From positions 806,001 to 870,000 of the forward strand of contig OZ037894.1 in NCBI GenBank assembly GCA_964035575.1: a stretch of DNA of 64,000 nucleotides, given 5' to 3'. Below the pieces are notes generated by a model that was not told the origin of the DNA, made no database searches, and saw only the letters and a list, made by a program, of their open reading frames with translations. This DNA is from Rhynchopus sp. YZ270_cl-10. Taxonomy: Eukaryota > Euglenozoa > Diplonemea > Diplonemida > Diplonemidae. This document shows, in pieces, positions 9,379-19,612 of this stretch. A program made the translations under genes and the position numbers. The first letter of the stretch is position 1. Every line of letters starts with the position of its first letter.

Positions 9379-10786
9379 TACTATGGTACTATGGTACTAT
9401 GGTACTATGGTACTATGGTACTATGGTACTATGGTACTATGGTACTATGGTACTATGGTACTATGGTACTATGGTACTATGGTACTATGGTACTATGGTA
9501 CTATGGTACTATGGTACTATGGTACTATGGTACTATGGTACTATGGTACTATGGTACTATGGTACTATGGTACTATGGTACTATGGTACTATGGTACTAT
9601 GGTACTATGGTACTATGGTACTATGGTACTATGGTACTATGGTACTATGGTACTATGGTACTATGGTACTATGGTACTATGGTACTATGGTACTATGGTA
9701 CTATGGTACTATGGTACTATGGTACTATGGTACTATGGTACTATGGTACTATGGTACTATGGTACTATGGTACTATGGTACTATGGTACTATGGTACTAT
9801 GGTACTATGGTACTATGGTACTATGGTACTATGGTACTATGGTACTATGGTACTATGGTACTATGGTACTATGGTACTATGGTACTATGGTACTATGGTA
9901 CTATGGTACTATGGTACTATGGTACTATGGTACTATGGTACTATGGTACTATGGTACTATGGTACTATGGTACTATGGTACTATGGTACTATGGTACTAT
10001 GGTACTATGGTACTATGGTACTATGGTACTATGGTACTATGGTACTATGGTACTATGGTACTATGGTACTATGGTACTATGGTACTATGGTACTATGGTA
10101 CTATGGTACTATGGTACTATGGTACTATGGTACTATGGTACTATGGTACTATGGTACTATGGTACTATGGTACTATGGTACTATGGTACTATGGTACTAT
10201 GGTACTATGGTACTATGGTACTATGGTACTATGGTACTATGGTACTATGGTACTATGGTACTATGGTACTATGGTACTATGGTACTATGGTACTATGGTA
10301 CTATGGTACTATGGTACTATGGTACTATGGTACTATGGTACTATGGTACTATGGTACTATGGTACTATGGTACTATGGTACTATGGTACTATGGTACTAT
10401 GGTACTATGGTACTATGGTACTATGGTACTATGGTACTATGGTACTATGGTACTATGGTACTATGGTACTATGGTACTATGGTACTATGGTACTATGGTA
10501 CTATGGTACTATGGTACTATGGTACTATGGTACTATGGTACTATGGTACTATGGTACTATGGTACTATGGTACTATGGTACTATGGTACTATGGTACTAT
10601 GGTACTATGGTACTATGGTACTATGGTACTATGGTACTATGGTACTATGGTACTATGGTACTATGGTACTATGGTACTATGGTACCATGGTACCATGGTA
10701 CTATGGTACTATGGTACTATGGTACTATGGTACTATGGTACTATGGTACTATGGTACTATGGTACTATGGTACTATGGTACTATGG
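9379..10786 (+). repeat. TACTATGG satellite, 176 copies
   Basis: A 1408-bp array of exactly 176 octamers. I see only two variant units, both TACCATGG, adjacent at 10683-10698. No stop occurs in any plus-strand frame, so very long meaningless MVLWYYGT frames result. The homogeneity implies recent expansion or continual correction. Confidence 0.98.
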
Positions 10787-10907
10787 CGAAACCCCCCCAA
10801 TTGCCCCCTTAAAAAATGCACCAGAGCGATAACGCACGATAACGCACGATGACGCACGATGACACACGATTTAGCACGATAACCGAGCCTGGAAACGCTG
10901 CACCTCC

Positions 10908-11160
10908 CCCGTGAAATTGTCCCCCCCCAAAAACCGGTATTTTGCCCCGACGGACAATTTCAAGGCAGGGGGGGACAATTTCAAGGGAGTCGCGGGGACA
11001 ACCTTTGCTCTCCCTTCTTCACACCAAAACGGCCACCCCCCTACAGTACGAGAAATTGTCCCCCCTTTTTGCCGTACGTGATATTGCCCCCCCCTCACTT
11101 TTCCCCCCAGGGGGGACAATTTCAAGGGGGTCGGAGGGGGGGACAATTTCACGGGGAGGG
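10908..11160. mobile_element. Short TIR element rich in GGGGACAATTTC boxes
   Basis: The left end CCCCCGTGAAATTGTCCCCC is the inverse of the right end GGGGGGACAATTTCACGGGG. Inside are about six more copies of the GGGGACAATTTC box or close variants, in both orientations, ending just before the second duplicated module. It fits a MITE-like element or a cluster of protein-binding boxes. No coding frame. Confidence 0.6.
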
Positions 11161-11281
11161 TCGGTATACGAATTATTCGAATTTTCCAACCTAGGGGGGC
11201 GATGACACATGATTGTGCACGATGACGCACGATGACAACACGATTTCACTTTTTTTGTTTTTTTAGTGGTGGTTTGTTTAC

Positions 11282-11714
11282 TGTGTACTGTGTACTGTGT
11301 ACTGTGTACTGTGTACTGTGTACTGTGTACTGTGTACTGTGTACTGTGTACTGTGTACTGTGTACTGTGTACTGTGTACTGTGTACTGTGTACTGTGTAC
11401 TGTGTACTGTGTACTGTGTACTGTGTACTGTGTACTGTGTACTGTGTACTGTGTACTGTGTACTGTGTACTGTGTACTGTGTACTGTGTACTGTGTACTG
11501 TGTACTGTGTACTGTGTACTGTGTACTGTGTACTGTGTACTGTGTACTGTGTACTGTGTACTGTGTACTGTGTACTGTGTACTGTGTACTGTGTACTGTG
11601 TACTGTGTACTGTGTACTGTGTACTGTGTACTGTGTACTGTGTACTGTGTACTGTGTACTGTGTACTGTGTACTGTGTACTGTGTACTGTGTACTGTGTA
11701 CTGTGTACTGTGTA
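11282..11714 (+). repeat. TGTGTAC satellite, about 62 copies
   Basis: Same 7-bp unit as at 8893-9123 but nearly twice as long. The first unit before it is a variant, TGTTTAC. The array ends in a partial unit. Confidence 0.98.
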
Positions 11715-11731
11715 AGGAAGAGGTCAACGCC

Positions 11732-11876
11732 CTACGTTGGCGCTGTGTCGAACTCCTCGCGCAGCTCTTTGTCCTGCAAGCAGAACGCTCGGATCCTGTC
11801 CTGCGTCCGCCTGTTGCTGGCCAGCATCACCACGCAATCAAAGTGCTCCTTCGTTACAGAATCGTACGTCGCATGA
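11732..11876 (-). pseudogene. Truncated second copy of minus-strand gene tail
   Basis: Encodes the same minus-strand C-terminus (…QDRIRAFCLQDKELREEFDTAPT, with a few substitutions upstream such as K for R changes) and the same TAG. It is cut where the duplicated module ends, before the proposed intron. It is clearly a duplicate fragment rather than a second gene. Confidence 0.6.
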
Positions 11877-12152
11877 CATGTGATTCACTTGTCACTTGTC
11901 ACTGTGTCCCGTCGTGTACCCACAAAATGAAAATGAAGCCCCGTGCTTTCACGAAGTACGCAAGAACTACGCAACAAGTACGCAAAATGGAGTTATCAGG
12001 AGCACCAAAAAAGTTTAAATTCCCTCCATTACACTCCATTACACCCCACTACACATGAATTACGCCGTGCCTGGGACACCCCACATGGTTGGTCACAAGT
12101 GATACGCAGTTTCGGAGAATGTGTGATATATGTAGTTGGTCCCGAAAGGGTT

Positions 12153-12268
12153 AATGGTGTGATCGGAACCAAATTCCCCCGTACCTTCTCCCGTACTCCT
12201 ACCACCAGGGGGGAACCAGGACATTCCTACACACCTCCTACTTTTCCCGTCTGGTTCCGACCACCATT
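12153..12268. mobile_element. MITE-like TIR element, 116 bp
   Basis: AATGGTGTGATCGGAACCA at the left is matched in reverse complement by TGGTTCCGACCACCATT at the right. TTAA-like sequence flanks both ends (TTAATGG and CCATTTAA), so a TTAA-type target duplication is possible. Non-coding. Confidence 0.55.
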
Positions 12269-12331
12269 TAATACACAAATTATTCTTCTCAGTTTCTGTT
12301 CTCACTCTTTCCATTTCATGCGGTATATCTT

Positions 12332-12367
12332 AAGGTGACTCAGGTGGCTTAGGTTCATCTTGTAACC
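12332..12367 (+). repeat. Hairpin family A copy (12.3 kb)
   Basis: Degenerate member: AAGGTGACTCAGGTGGCTTA then GGTTCATCTTG. It has a shortened loop and lies just upstream of the small gene at 12381. Confidence 0.6.
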
Positions 12368-12380
12368 ATTTAGTGGAGCA

Positions 12381-12680
12381 ATGCCTGCGAATGCTTCTGT
12401 AAGGCGGTCTTCGAAGCGGGATGTGTACGTATGGGAAAAGACCCCGGAGCTGGCCTGCCTGCTGTGGGTGTGCGCACAGCGGCGTGGTGACAGTGCAGAC
12501 GCAACACCCATCCCACGCGATGTAGCAAGCAATATACGCGACTGTCTCGGTGTGACCTGCACACACCGCACCACTGCAGTGCACACAGAGACCCGCTCTG
12601 ATATGTGGCGGTCTGCGAAGGTGTGTGTCCTATGCCATGTGGAGACCGAGCTCATCGATGAAGGTCCCTTCTTCTGCTGA
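12381..12680 (+). CDS. Hypothetical protein, 99 aa
   Basis: A GC-rich frame in AT-rich surroundings, starting MPANASVRRSSKRDVYVWEK. Its middle holds LACLLWVCAQ and PIPRDVASNIRDCLG, a pattern of the type P-x-D-V-x3-I-x2-(F/C)L seen in some short protist and fungal proteins near F-box-like helices; this is a loose resemblance only. Five cysteines lie toward the C-terminus (CTHRT, CVLCHVE, FFC). No signal peptide or membrane segment. The start has an A/T leader and a family A hairpin close upstream. An antisense frame of similar size has poorer composition. Function unknown. Confidence 0.6.
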   Translation: MPANASVRRSSKRDVYVWEKTPELACLLWVCAQRRGDSADATPIPRDVASNIRDCLGVTCTHRTTAVHTETRSDMWRSAKVCVLCHVETELIDEGPFFC

Positions 12681-13104
12681 GCAAAACACAAAAAATGTAC
12701 AGAAAAAAGCAAAACCCTATACGAGTACAGCACGAAAAACGGGAAGATCCCCAAGCCTTCCGCCCGCTATTTGGTACGCACAACAACAGCGACATACCTA
12801 AATAAATGCAAAAAAAAAGCACAAAAAACGATACATTGGGGTGCTCTGTAACATTTACTTTTTGTCACCTCATGAAAATGAAGGAGGAAATAGAAACAAC
12901 GCACTTTGAACACACTTTGCGGTTCTAGGGACGAACCGCGCTGCAGAGCCACTCCTCACCAAACAGGTCGAGGTGTGTGCGTTTCACCACAACCCTGTCT
13001 CCCATTGGGTTTTATCGTGTGATGAGTGTTCAGTTTCTATTTTATCTTCAAACGAACCCCCAAAACAATCCTCCCCAGGTTATTACACAAAAAAAGAAAA
13101 GAAA

Positions 13105-14229
13105 ATGAACAAATACTCCTTTCCTACGATGAAGGGCTCTGAGGTGGCCGCATGCGAGCACTTTGGGGTTGACGAGGAGGGGAACCACGTTGAGGTGCGG
13201 GTACTCCACAAGGAGCACATGGAGCCGACACAGATCATCGCAATGCGGAAGGAAGCTCGTGTGTTGCAGCGGTTGGGGAGGCTTGACAGTTTTCTTGCTT
13301 CGGAACGTGCGTATTATGTTGTATCGCGTGTGGAGCATGTGGGAGGCAGCACCTTGCAGGCTCTTATTGACACCGAATCCAACCCCACAGCGGCGCAGGC
13401 ATCCCCCTCCGCCTCGAGCCTCATCTCCTGCACCTCCTCCTTCACCTTCGAGGAGCCCCCGTGTGCCACCAGATCGTTCACCCGCAGCTTCCTCACCTCT
13501 CTCAAATCCCTCCATTCAGAGGGTGTCTGCCACAACCGTCTTACCCCCAAAACGGTAGTGGTTTCCACCGACGGAGCGGTTTCCTTCCGTGATTTTTCCT
13601 CTGCGAGGGGGAGATGGGAGGACGCGCATCACGTAAAGCACACCCATTTCACGGCCCCGGAGCTGCTGTCTGGAGTTTCAACGGGGGCGGATGGGGAAAA
13701 ATGTGATGTCTGGTCGGCTGGGCTTTTGGTGTACTATATGTCAACGGGGGTGCTGCCTTTTTATGAAGGCGCGTCGCCGAGGAATGGGGCAGGGCAGAGG
13801 TACTCAGCATTGACGTCTGCGGAGTTGCTGCAGAACATCAAAGAGATGACGTTGGAAGGGGTGCAGTTGGGGGCAGAGTGCCGCCAGCTGCTGACCAGAA
13901 TGCTTGAAGTCAACCCCGCAGAGCGGGCCACAATGGAAGAGGTGTTGTCGCACACATACCTCACCCCAAGCACCGTCCCCGCCCTGGCAGAGGAAGAGGA
14001 TTCTGCAGAGGAGTGTCTCACAGAAGGGGGCTGTTCAGGCTCCTACAACGAAGACGATGTGGAAGCCGCCGAAGGCTTCTCCTCGTCCTACGATTCGGCT
14101 GCGAGTGTGCCAAGTGTAGAAATTGCAACCCTAGACCGTTATCTTGTAGAAACAAAAGGAGTAGAAGCAGTGGAAGATGAAGAAGAAGAAACGGGAATGA
14201 TTCCAGTAGGGCTTGGATACCAGGGATGA
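13105..14229 (+). CDS. Compact protein pseudokinase (374 aa)
   Basis: The fold of a Ser/Thr kinase is clear from HFTAPELLSG (APE), CDVWSAGLLVYYMSTGVLPF (subdomain IX) and a C-lobe ending LTRMLEVNPAERATMEEVL. Key catalytic positions are changed. The VAIK lysine is Arg32 (VEVRVL), the HRD motif is H143-N-R (catalytic Asp replaced by Arg145), and DFG is D163-F-S. No glycine-rich loop is seen. A Ser/Ala-rich insert (about 90-120) follows the hinge region, and the tail from about 300 is acidic (EEEDSAEE, VEDEEEETG). I chose ATG 13105, after an A-rich leader, because the 44 residues from the upstream in-frame ATG at 12973 are not kinase-like. By family knowledge it would act as a binding or allosteric protein, not an enzyme. 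Its 3' end abuts the TIR element at 14270. Confidence 0.85.
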   Translation: MNKYSFPTMKGSEVAACEHFGVDEEGNHVEVRVLHKEHMEPTQIIAMRKEARVLQRLGRLDSFLASERAYYVVSRVEHVGGSTLQALIDTESNPTAAQASPSASSLISCTSSFTFEEPPCATRSFTRSFLTSLKSLHSEGVCHNRLTPKTVVVSTDGAVSFRDFSSARGRWEDAHHVKHTHFTAPELLSGVSTGADGEKCDVWSAGLLVYYMSTGVLPFYEGASPRNGAGQRYSALTSAELLQNIKEMTLEGVQLGAECRQLLTRMLEVNPAERATMEEVLSHTYLTPSTVPALAEEEDSAEECLTEGGCSGSYNEDDVEAAEGFSSSYDSAASVPSVEIATLDRYLVETKGVEAVEDEEEETGMIPVGLGYQG

Positions 14230-14262
14230 AGGTGTTTGCCGATCATGAGTGCAGTCTAAAAA

Positions 14263-14269
14263 AAATAAA
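14263..14269 (+). terminator. Possible poly(A) signal
   Basis: AAATAAA about 35 bp after the pseudokinase stop, immediately before the TIR element begins. Plausible but unverified. Confidence 0.35.
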
Positions 14270-14689
14270 GGGGGCTCCCTAAAACATGTTAAAAAAGCGC
14301 AAAAAAGTTCAAAAAGTGTTTTTTACCTTTGCCAAAACTGAGATACAAAGGGGAAAAAAATGTTTTTCCCCAGCAAAAACTGAGAAATAGCCGGGAAAAA
14401 AATGTTTTCGAATGTTTTAGGGACCCTCGGACTACGGACCCTCCCGCCCCACTTTCCAGCTATTTTGGCTTATAGAAAGGGACTCTCGCAAATTTTTTTT
14501 CCCGCCTATATAGGGCTAATTTCGACGATTTGAGGCCATTAAAACCAGAATTTGACACTTTTGAGCATCTGTGGGGGTCTAAAACGTGGTTTCGCGCACC
14601 CGAAATTTCGTGGTTTTTACTTAGGAAAATGCCCATTTCAACCCAAATTTTCGGTTTTTCTGGCCCGAAAGTCCAAAAAAAAAGCGCCG

Positions 14690-14800
14690 GGGGGCTTCGC
14701 CCCCCGAACCCCCCATTGGGGGGCTTTGCCCCCCAAACCCCCCACTGGGGGGCGTAAAGCATACGCCCCCCAGACCCCCCTATGCAATTGGGGGCCTGCG
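14690..14800. repeat. GGGGGGC/GCCCCCC hairpin cluster
   Basis: Three successive hairpins with arms of GGGGGGCTT and GCCCCCC around short loops (CG, TTG, AAGCAT). Very stable if transcribed. It is part of the 14270-16251 element. Confidence 0.85.
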
Positions 14801-15394
14801 GCGCAGTTCGGAGCTCTTGGTCATACCGAACTGGAATGTTAAATGTGGATGTTATTGTGCTTGCAGCGTTGTTCCTTGCTATCATGCGGCATCAGACCTC
14901 ATGCAGCAGAACACTACGGTGTCCAGCATCGGCAGTGCGTACACATAGGTGAAGGATTTTATCGACGTGACGTGGAACACGGACGACGTCTGGCATTTAC
15001 GGGTTCAGTACAAGTGTGAGCAGTGCGAACGCACTAACGATTTTGCGACGAGGCGGCAGCGATACCTTTCTCCTCTTCCCGGTGCAGGGTGGATCCTTAT
15101 TTTCGCTGAAAAATCCGAGATTTTTTTTCGTTTTATTTTCCTCTCCTGTTTTTGAGATTTTCCCGCGCAGGCCTGACGCTAACTTTCGGGTTTTTAGGAA
15201 ATCGTGGGGGGTTGATGGTTTGTCTTCGAGCGCAGCGAGTCGAAAAATTGAGTGACCGTCGGAAAAGAAAACGAACAAGCAGGTTGGGACCTGTACTGAG
15301 GCAGAATAGTGGTGTTTTTTTACACATCTCATCTATCGCAGAACTAAACCCCAGGGAAATATAGGTTTTGGGGGTTTTCGCTGAAACTCGGTCA

Positions 15395-15750
15395 TTACTC
15401 GGTCGAGCCCAACCCAGCTCGTTCGGGCCTCCGGCAGAATGTGAGAATTCCTCGATTATCCTACTGCGGAGTTCGACACTACATTGATATTTGCAATGGG
15501 CACACGCAGTATCAGTAATCTCAATACATTTACAAAAGAAACGGCGGTCATGCCACCCATGGCGAAGCAACGGTACGCAACATTTCGAAAAATTGCGCTC
15601 AAATTGCACGTTTTTAGTGCCAAACTATGTCACGCGAAGGGTGGGTTGCAAGCTTGCGCCGAAGGCGTACGGTGCACTACTTTTATTCTCTCGCCATACT
15701 GCATGCTTCCTTTTCCTTCGGCGTTTGACCCCAATTAACTCGCGTTCTGT
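15395..15750 (+). repeat. Dispersed repeat R2, copy 2
   Basis: Homologous to 875-1215, with the same block order and ends. Here it is nested in the 2-kb TIR element. A third, shorter relative lies near 23140-23235. Confidence 0.7.
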
Positions 15751-15819
15751 ACTGCGCCCTCTGATAAGGGTAGTACTTTCTAGAAACATTCTGAAGTCTG
15801 TTTTTGACACACATGACAC

Positions 15820-16030
15820 CCAAGCCCTCATTGTACGCCGCTGTTCGAGACGCCCTCTGGGGAACATCGAAGCGCCGCCGAAGGAGGGGAAGAAAAAAGG
15901 GAAGGGGACGGTGGTGGTGGCACACGAGAGCGCTATCACAAGGGCGTCGTTGGGGCTGGCGGAGCGGAGTGCTGTGAAGAAGGTGCGTGCAGGTACAAAG
16001 AGGCGTGATGGTCGCCCCAATCGGGGTGGG
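15820..16030 (+). other. GC-rich coding-like patch
   Basis: A frame reads RRPLGNIEAPPKEGKKKGK then VVVAHESAITRASLGLAERS, with normal-looking residue mix, inside otherwise non-coding element DNA. It may be a captured or decayed gene fragment. No family recognised and no credible start or end. Confidence 0.3.
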
Positions 16031-16857
16031 TGGGCCATAATTTGCTCAACCAGTCGAAAATTGGGATTTTTCTGAAATTTGCATTGTGCCCAGCAAAAAT
16101 CGTCGTTTTTTTGAAGAATTTTCCAAAAAATATGCTATACCCCCTATGACTGGACCCAACTCCCCTCACTATTTTTTCTCTCTTTTTTGACCCAGAAACC
16201 ACGCGCTTTTTGAACCTTTTTATCCAAAATACTCCTTTTTAGGGAGCCCCCAAAAATTAAAAAAAAACAAACAAACAAACAAACAAACCCCAGCTATACA
16301 CTAAACAATATCAAAAAAAATAAATAAATGTGACAAATTTAGAACCTACCATAGCGTGATATAAGTTTTTTTTTTAGAAAAATGGAGGTTAAATATTTTC
16401 ATTCTTGGTGGGGGGGAGAGGGTTACTCTGGGAGGGTGGGGGATATTTTTTTAAAAGGAAGTTTTTTTGTGTTTGTTCAAACGATTTTGAGAAAGACTCC
16501 GCATTTTTTTTTGATCAATTTTGTTAAAAAAAAGGAAGAAATAAAACAAAACTTAATGGGAGGATTGGGGGGGGGGGGAAAGTATTTGTTTCTTATTTGG
16601 TTCACTTTTTTTTTCCTGCAGTTTTATCAGAAAATGGTACCCTTTTTTTTTGTGATCTGTGTATTACCACAGTATTCACTCAAAAATGGTTCTTGCATTT
16701 TTCTTTCTTCTTTCATTATTTAGCTAAAGCTCAACCACGTTATGTGCACGAGGTTTCGTTTTTTTCCCCTTCTTTACCACAATAATAGCTCCATGCGGCA
16801 ACGACACGATATCAACAAGGTTATCAAAAATTTCAAAAAAAAAAAAAAATAAGTACA

Positions 16858-16918
16858 AATCCTTCGGGCGACATTGTGTACAGATCCTACCTCGGTAGGT
16901 GATTGTCGATACAACAAA
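16858..16918 (+). repeat. Hairpin family D, copy 1
   Basis: CTTCGGGCGACATTGTGTAC, then an inner hairpin CCTAC-CTC-GGTAGG, then TGATTGTCGATACAAC. The outer stem is CGACA/TGTCG. Followed within 10 bp by motif E. Confidence 0.75.
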
Positions 16919-16926
16919 AGGTAGTA

Positions 16927-16967
16927 GAGTGGAGTTCATCTTCGGGTGTCTACACTAAAACAAAAAA
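16927..16967 (+). repeat. Motif E copy
   Basis: GTGGAGTTCATCTTCGGGTG then TCTACACTAAAACAACC. The ends (AGTG and CACT) can pair. Other copies: 4201-4236, 52493-52545 and 58520-58575. Confidence 0.65.
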
Positions 16968-17258
16968 AAGCAAACCCCTTCAATCAGTCTACACTAAAAC
17001 AACCAAAAAAAAAGGAAAACTGCGCCCGCAAGCCTACCCTTTAAGCGGCACTCCTCTAACTCTTTTTTGATGCATGATTGGGTCACAGTTCACTCGCCCT
17101 CACATCACCTTTTTTGAATAGTCTGTATTCAATCAAAAGGTTATTGAAGGGCAACACTGTGACAGTCATCACACGCCTAGCTGGGGGGGTTGGGACGGTG
17201 CATCGTGTATGACACCTTGCACATTTGTCGGGGGGGAGGAGAAAAGATAATTGTGAGA

Positions 17259-17291
17259 GATGTGTGTGCACGTGAAGGTACACTACATCTT
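17259..17291 (+). repeat. Hairpin family B copy (17.3 kb)
   Basis: GATGTGTGTGCACGTGAAGG then TACACTACATCTT. Outer GATG/CATC pairing and an inner GTGCAC-type stem; the loop varies from ACGAGAG. Confidence 0.6.
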
Positions 17292-17363
17292 ACAACTTTT
17301 GTGCTTACAGTTTTTTTTTTTTTCTGTCGGCAACTCCCAAAGTGCAACACTCCAGGTAGTATC

Positions 17364-17410
17364 GGTGCCTGCGTCCCAGAGTCGTTTGCGCTATCAACTT
17401 CAACTGTGAG
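17364..17410 (+). repeat. Motif I copy (17.4 kb)
   Basis: GCCTGCGTCCCAGAGTCG then TTTGCGCTATCAACTTCAAC. Near-identical text is at 33846 and 50989. Confidence 0.75.
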
Positions 17411-18775
17411 GTGTTTGTGTTCTTTTTTAACAACTTCTCTTTTCCGTTTTTTTTAGGAACTTCAAGTCCCCTCCTAATCAAATGGGCAGGTACAAAAAAA
17501 GCTCTGCAGGTAAAAGGCCCCGGCCAAACAATTGAGTATACAACACAACTGGTGTGCCCTATAATGGGGGTTTGGAGTGTTCCCCAGAAGGACCTTTTTT
17601 GACACCCATTTAGGAAAATCACACCATTGCAACTCTAATTTCCCCACCCTTTTTGGGGGTGGGTTCTTTAGGGTATTGGAGGGGGGGGAAAAATGAAAAA
17701 TTAGTATAAAAAAAAATCAACTACTAGTCAGGGTCACCTGCAAATTGTGCCCTCCTTTCACACAGCTTACTTCATCGTCGGTCTTGTTTTTTGTTTTGTC
17801 TTGGATGTGTGTACAGCGAGTCACAGACATCATTTTCCTTTTAGTCATTTTTTAGGTTTTCGTTATTGTTGTTTTATGAGAGAGAGAGAGAGAAATGCAT
17901 AATCTAGGAATGATGCTTAAGCAACATTGCCTTGCGCAAGAAGGAAAAAAAAATCAAAAAAAAAAAAAAATCCCCCCATTTTGTTCCCTCCCCAGGAACG
18001 AGAAAATGACGGACTCTCATTTTTTTTTTATTGTGAAAACCCGTTTTTTTTTTTCCTCATTCAGTCTTCTTCCGTAAATAAACGTTGCGAAGAGATTCTT
18101 CCTTTCCCTTTTTTTTTTTCCCCCTTCTCCTTCCCCTTCCCCCATTGAGTGCATGCCTTGCACTTCACTTATCACTGAAATTATCCCCCTTGGGTGGTGT
18201 ATTTTTTGTTTTCTTCGTTTTGATGAGCACGACCCTGCTTACCCAAATGCTGAGGAGGTGGGCAGAAGGGAAAAAAAAAACAAGACCTTTTTTAGGGAAA
18301 GTGAAGCTACAAAAATGGTACCACTATTTCCCTATGGATATCATCAAAAAAAGGAAAAAAGAAACCCGCCTTTTTTAGGTGAGCTGGGCGTCTTTTTTTT
18401 TTGCCCTGTATCATCTTAGCGTTTTGGTTTTTTTTGTTATTTGCGTGATGAGTCTTTCACGCTAACAAAAAATTGTCATTTTTTTTTTTTTTTTCCAAGT
18501 TCACTTTGTTGAGCTAGCGAGATTTGTCTTACTTCAATTCTCCCCCCTCTTTTTATACAAACAAGAACAAAAAAAAGCGTCCCAAACAAAAAAAAAAAAA
18601 AAACGCAAAAATCCTCCCTTTTTTTTGGTTTTGGACCTCGGCACAGAGAGGTTTAGGTTAATTCCAGTTTCTCTCCCTCTTTCTCTTTCTCTCTCCTTAC
18701 AACATAAAAAAGGGTTCAACCCAGGCAAATATTTTGTTTGCCGTTTTCCCCCCATTTTTTTTTTCACAAGGTTTC

Positions 18776-18813
18776 ACTAAGCAATGAGAGGCGAGAGGCT
18801 TAGGTACATTTTA
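18776..18813 (+). repeat. Hairpin family A copy (18.8 kb)
   Basis: ACTAAGCAATGAGAGG, then GCGAGAGGCTTAGGTACAT. The CTAAGC/GCTTAG stem is intact. Confidence 0.75.
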
Positions 18814-18925
18814 CCCCCCATTTTTTTCCCCCCGTTGTTTCTCTCCTTTGCCCTTCTTCTTCTTTTTGAAAAAAACCTACATGTCGTGCGGTCGATGTGA
18901 GTGCAGTTTAATATGCTTCATAGGA

Positions 18926-19031
18926 CAGTGATTAAACAGAGTGTACGCCTAAACTAAAGGCGGAATTGAAATCGATGGCGGGAATTACTTTAGGCGGAAT
19001 TTTTCTTAGGCGGCACTTTGTTTAACCACTG
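18926..19031. mobile_element. MITE-like element with CAGTG ends, 106 bp
   Basis: CAGTGATTAAACAGAGTG at the left and CACTTTGTTTAACCACTG at the right form the TIR. Inside are repeated AGGCGGAATT boxes. CAGTG-type ends recall Tc1/mariner-derived MITEs. A TA follows the right end, but the left flank reads GGA, so a TA target duplication is not intact. Confidence 0.65.
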
Positions 19032-19576
19032 TACTTATTTCTTTGCCTTCTTCTTACAAAGTTTTTCCATCGGTGACTTAATTTTTCTTTTCTTTTCTCC
19101 TAACGGCATTGGGCACTACAGCATTTTGAGCGACACTCTTTTTTTTTTTGATTGACACAGACCCTTCACTATCTACAGCCCTAGCTACAATACTCACATC
19201 AACTCAACAAATTTACTTTCAAAACAAAAGGTGTGTTCAATAAAAAAAATGCGTTGAACTTCCTTATCATATTTTTTGTGTATTTTGCTACCATCTGACA
19301 TCTTATCAAAACATACAGATTGTCAAAAAAAAAGCAACACAAAAAAAAAAGTCACCCCTCCATTCCTGTGGAATACACGTAACCACGTCCTCCCCCCCGC
19401 TTCCACTCGTCAGGTGACGAAAGGTGACTCGTGGAACCTGAGGGTTGCGTAATCCACACGGCGTTTATCAATCTTTTCAAGAGCACCTTCTTCTCCCTTC
19501 CACCCAATCACAAAAGATATAGTGAAGACTGTCCCATGACAGCAGTGCTGGAGGTTTCTTTGTTTTTTTTTTCTTG

Positions 19577-19612
19577 TGTGCTTTCTCTTCAATGGAAAGT
19601 ATATGAAATTGA
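19577..19612 (+). repeat. Motif J copy (19.6 kb)
   Basis: GTGCTTTCTCTTCAATGGAAAGTATATGAAAT: a CTTTC/GAAAG hairpin with a conserved TATATGAAAT tail. Copies at 27106, 35477 and 37033. Confidence 0.7.

Larger units (their letters stand above)
11194..11876. repeat. Duplicated module, copy 2
   Basis: Repeats 8806-9283 almost base for base outside the satellite, then ends abruptly at CGTCGCATGACATG where the first copy continues. The break abuts a CACTTGTCACTTGTCACTG stretch that matches the inverted repeats of the element at 20649-20815. Confidence 0.9.
14270..16251. mobile_element. TIR element, about 2 kb, non-autonomous
   Basis: GGGGGCTCCCTAAAA at the left end is matched by the reverse complement at 16237-16251. 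Further in, GTTCAAAAAG and GCGC-containing blocks are also shared. The interior is a patchwork: a C/G-rich hairpin cluster (14690-14800), dispersed repeat R2 (15395-15750) and a short coding-like GC-rich patch (15820-16030). No transposase is visible. It sits in the 3' flank of the pseudokinase gene. Confidence 0.6.

Noticed and set aside
8894-10852. 652-residue frame across both satellites (MVLWYYGT repeats)
   Set aside because: It exists only because 7- and 8-bp repeats lack stops; all frames are equally open and it spans unrelated arrays.
11232-12058. Long Tyr/Cys/Val frames in the second heptamer array
   Set aside because: Same satellite artefact; no start context and no conserved sequence outside the repeats.
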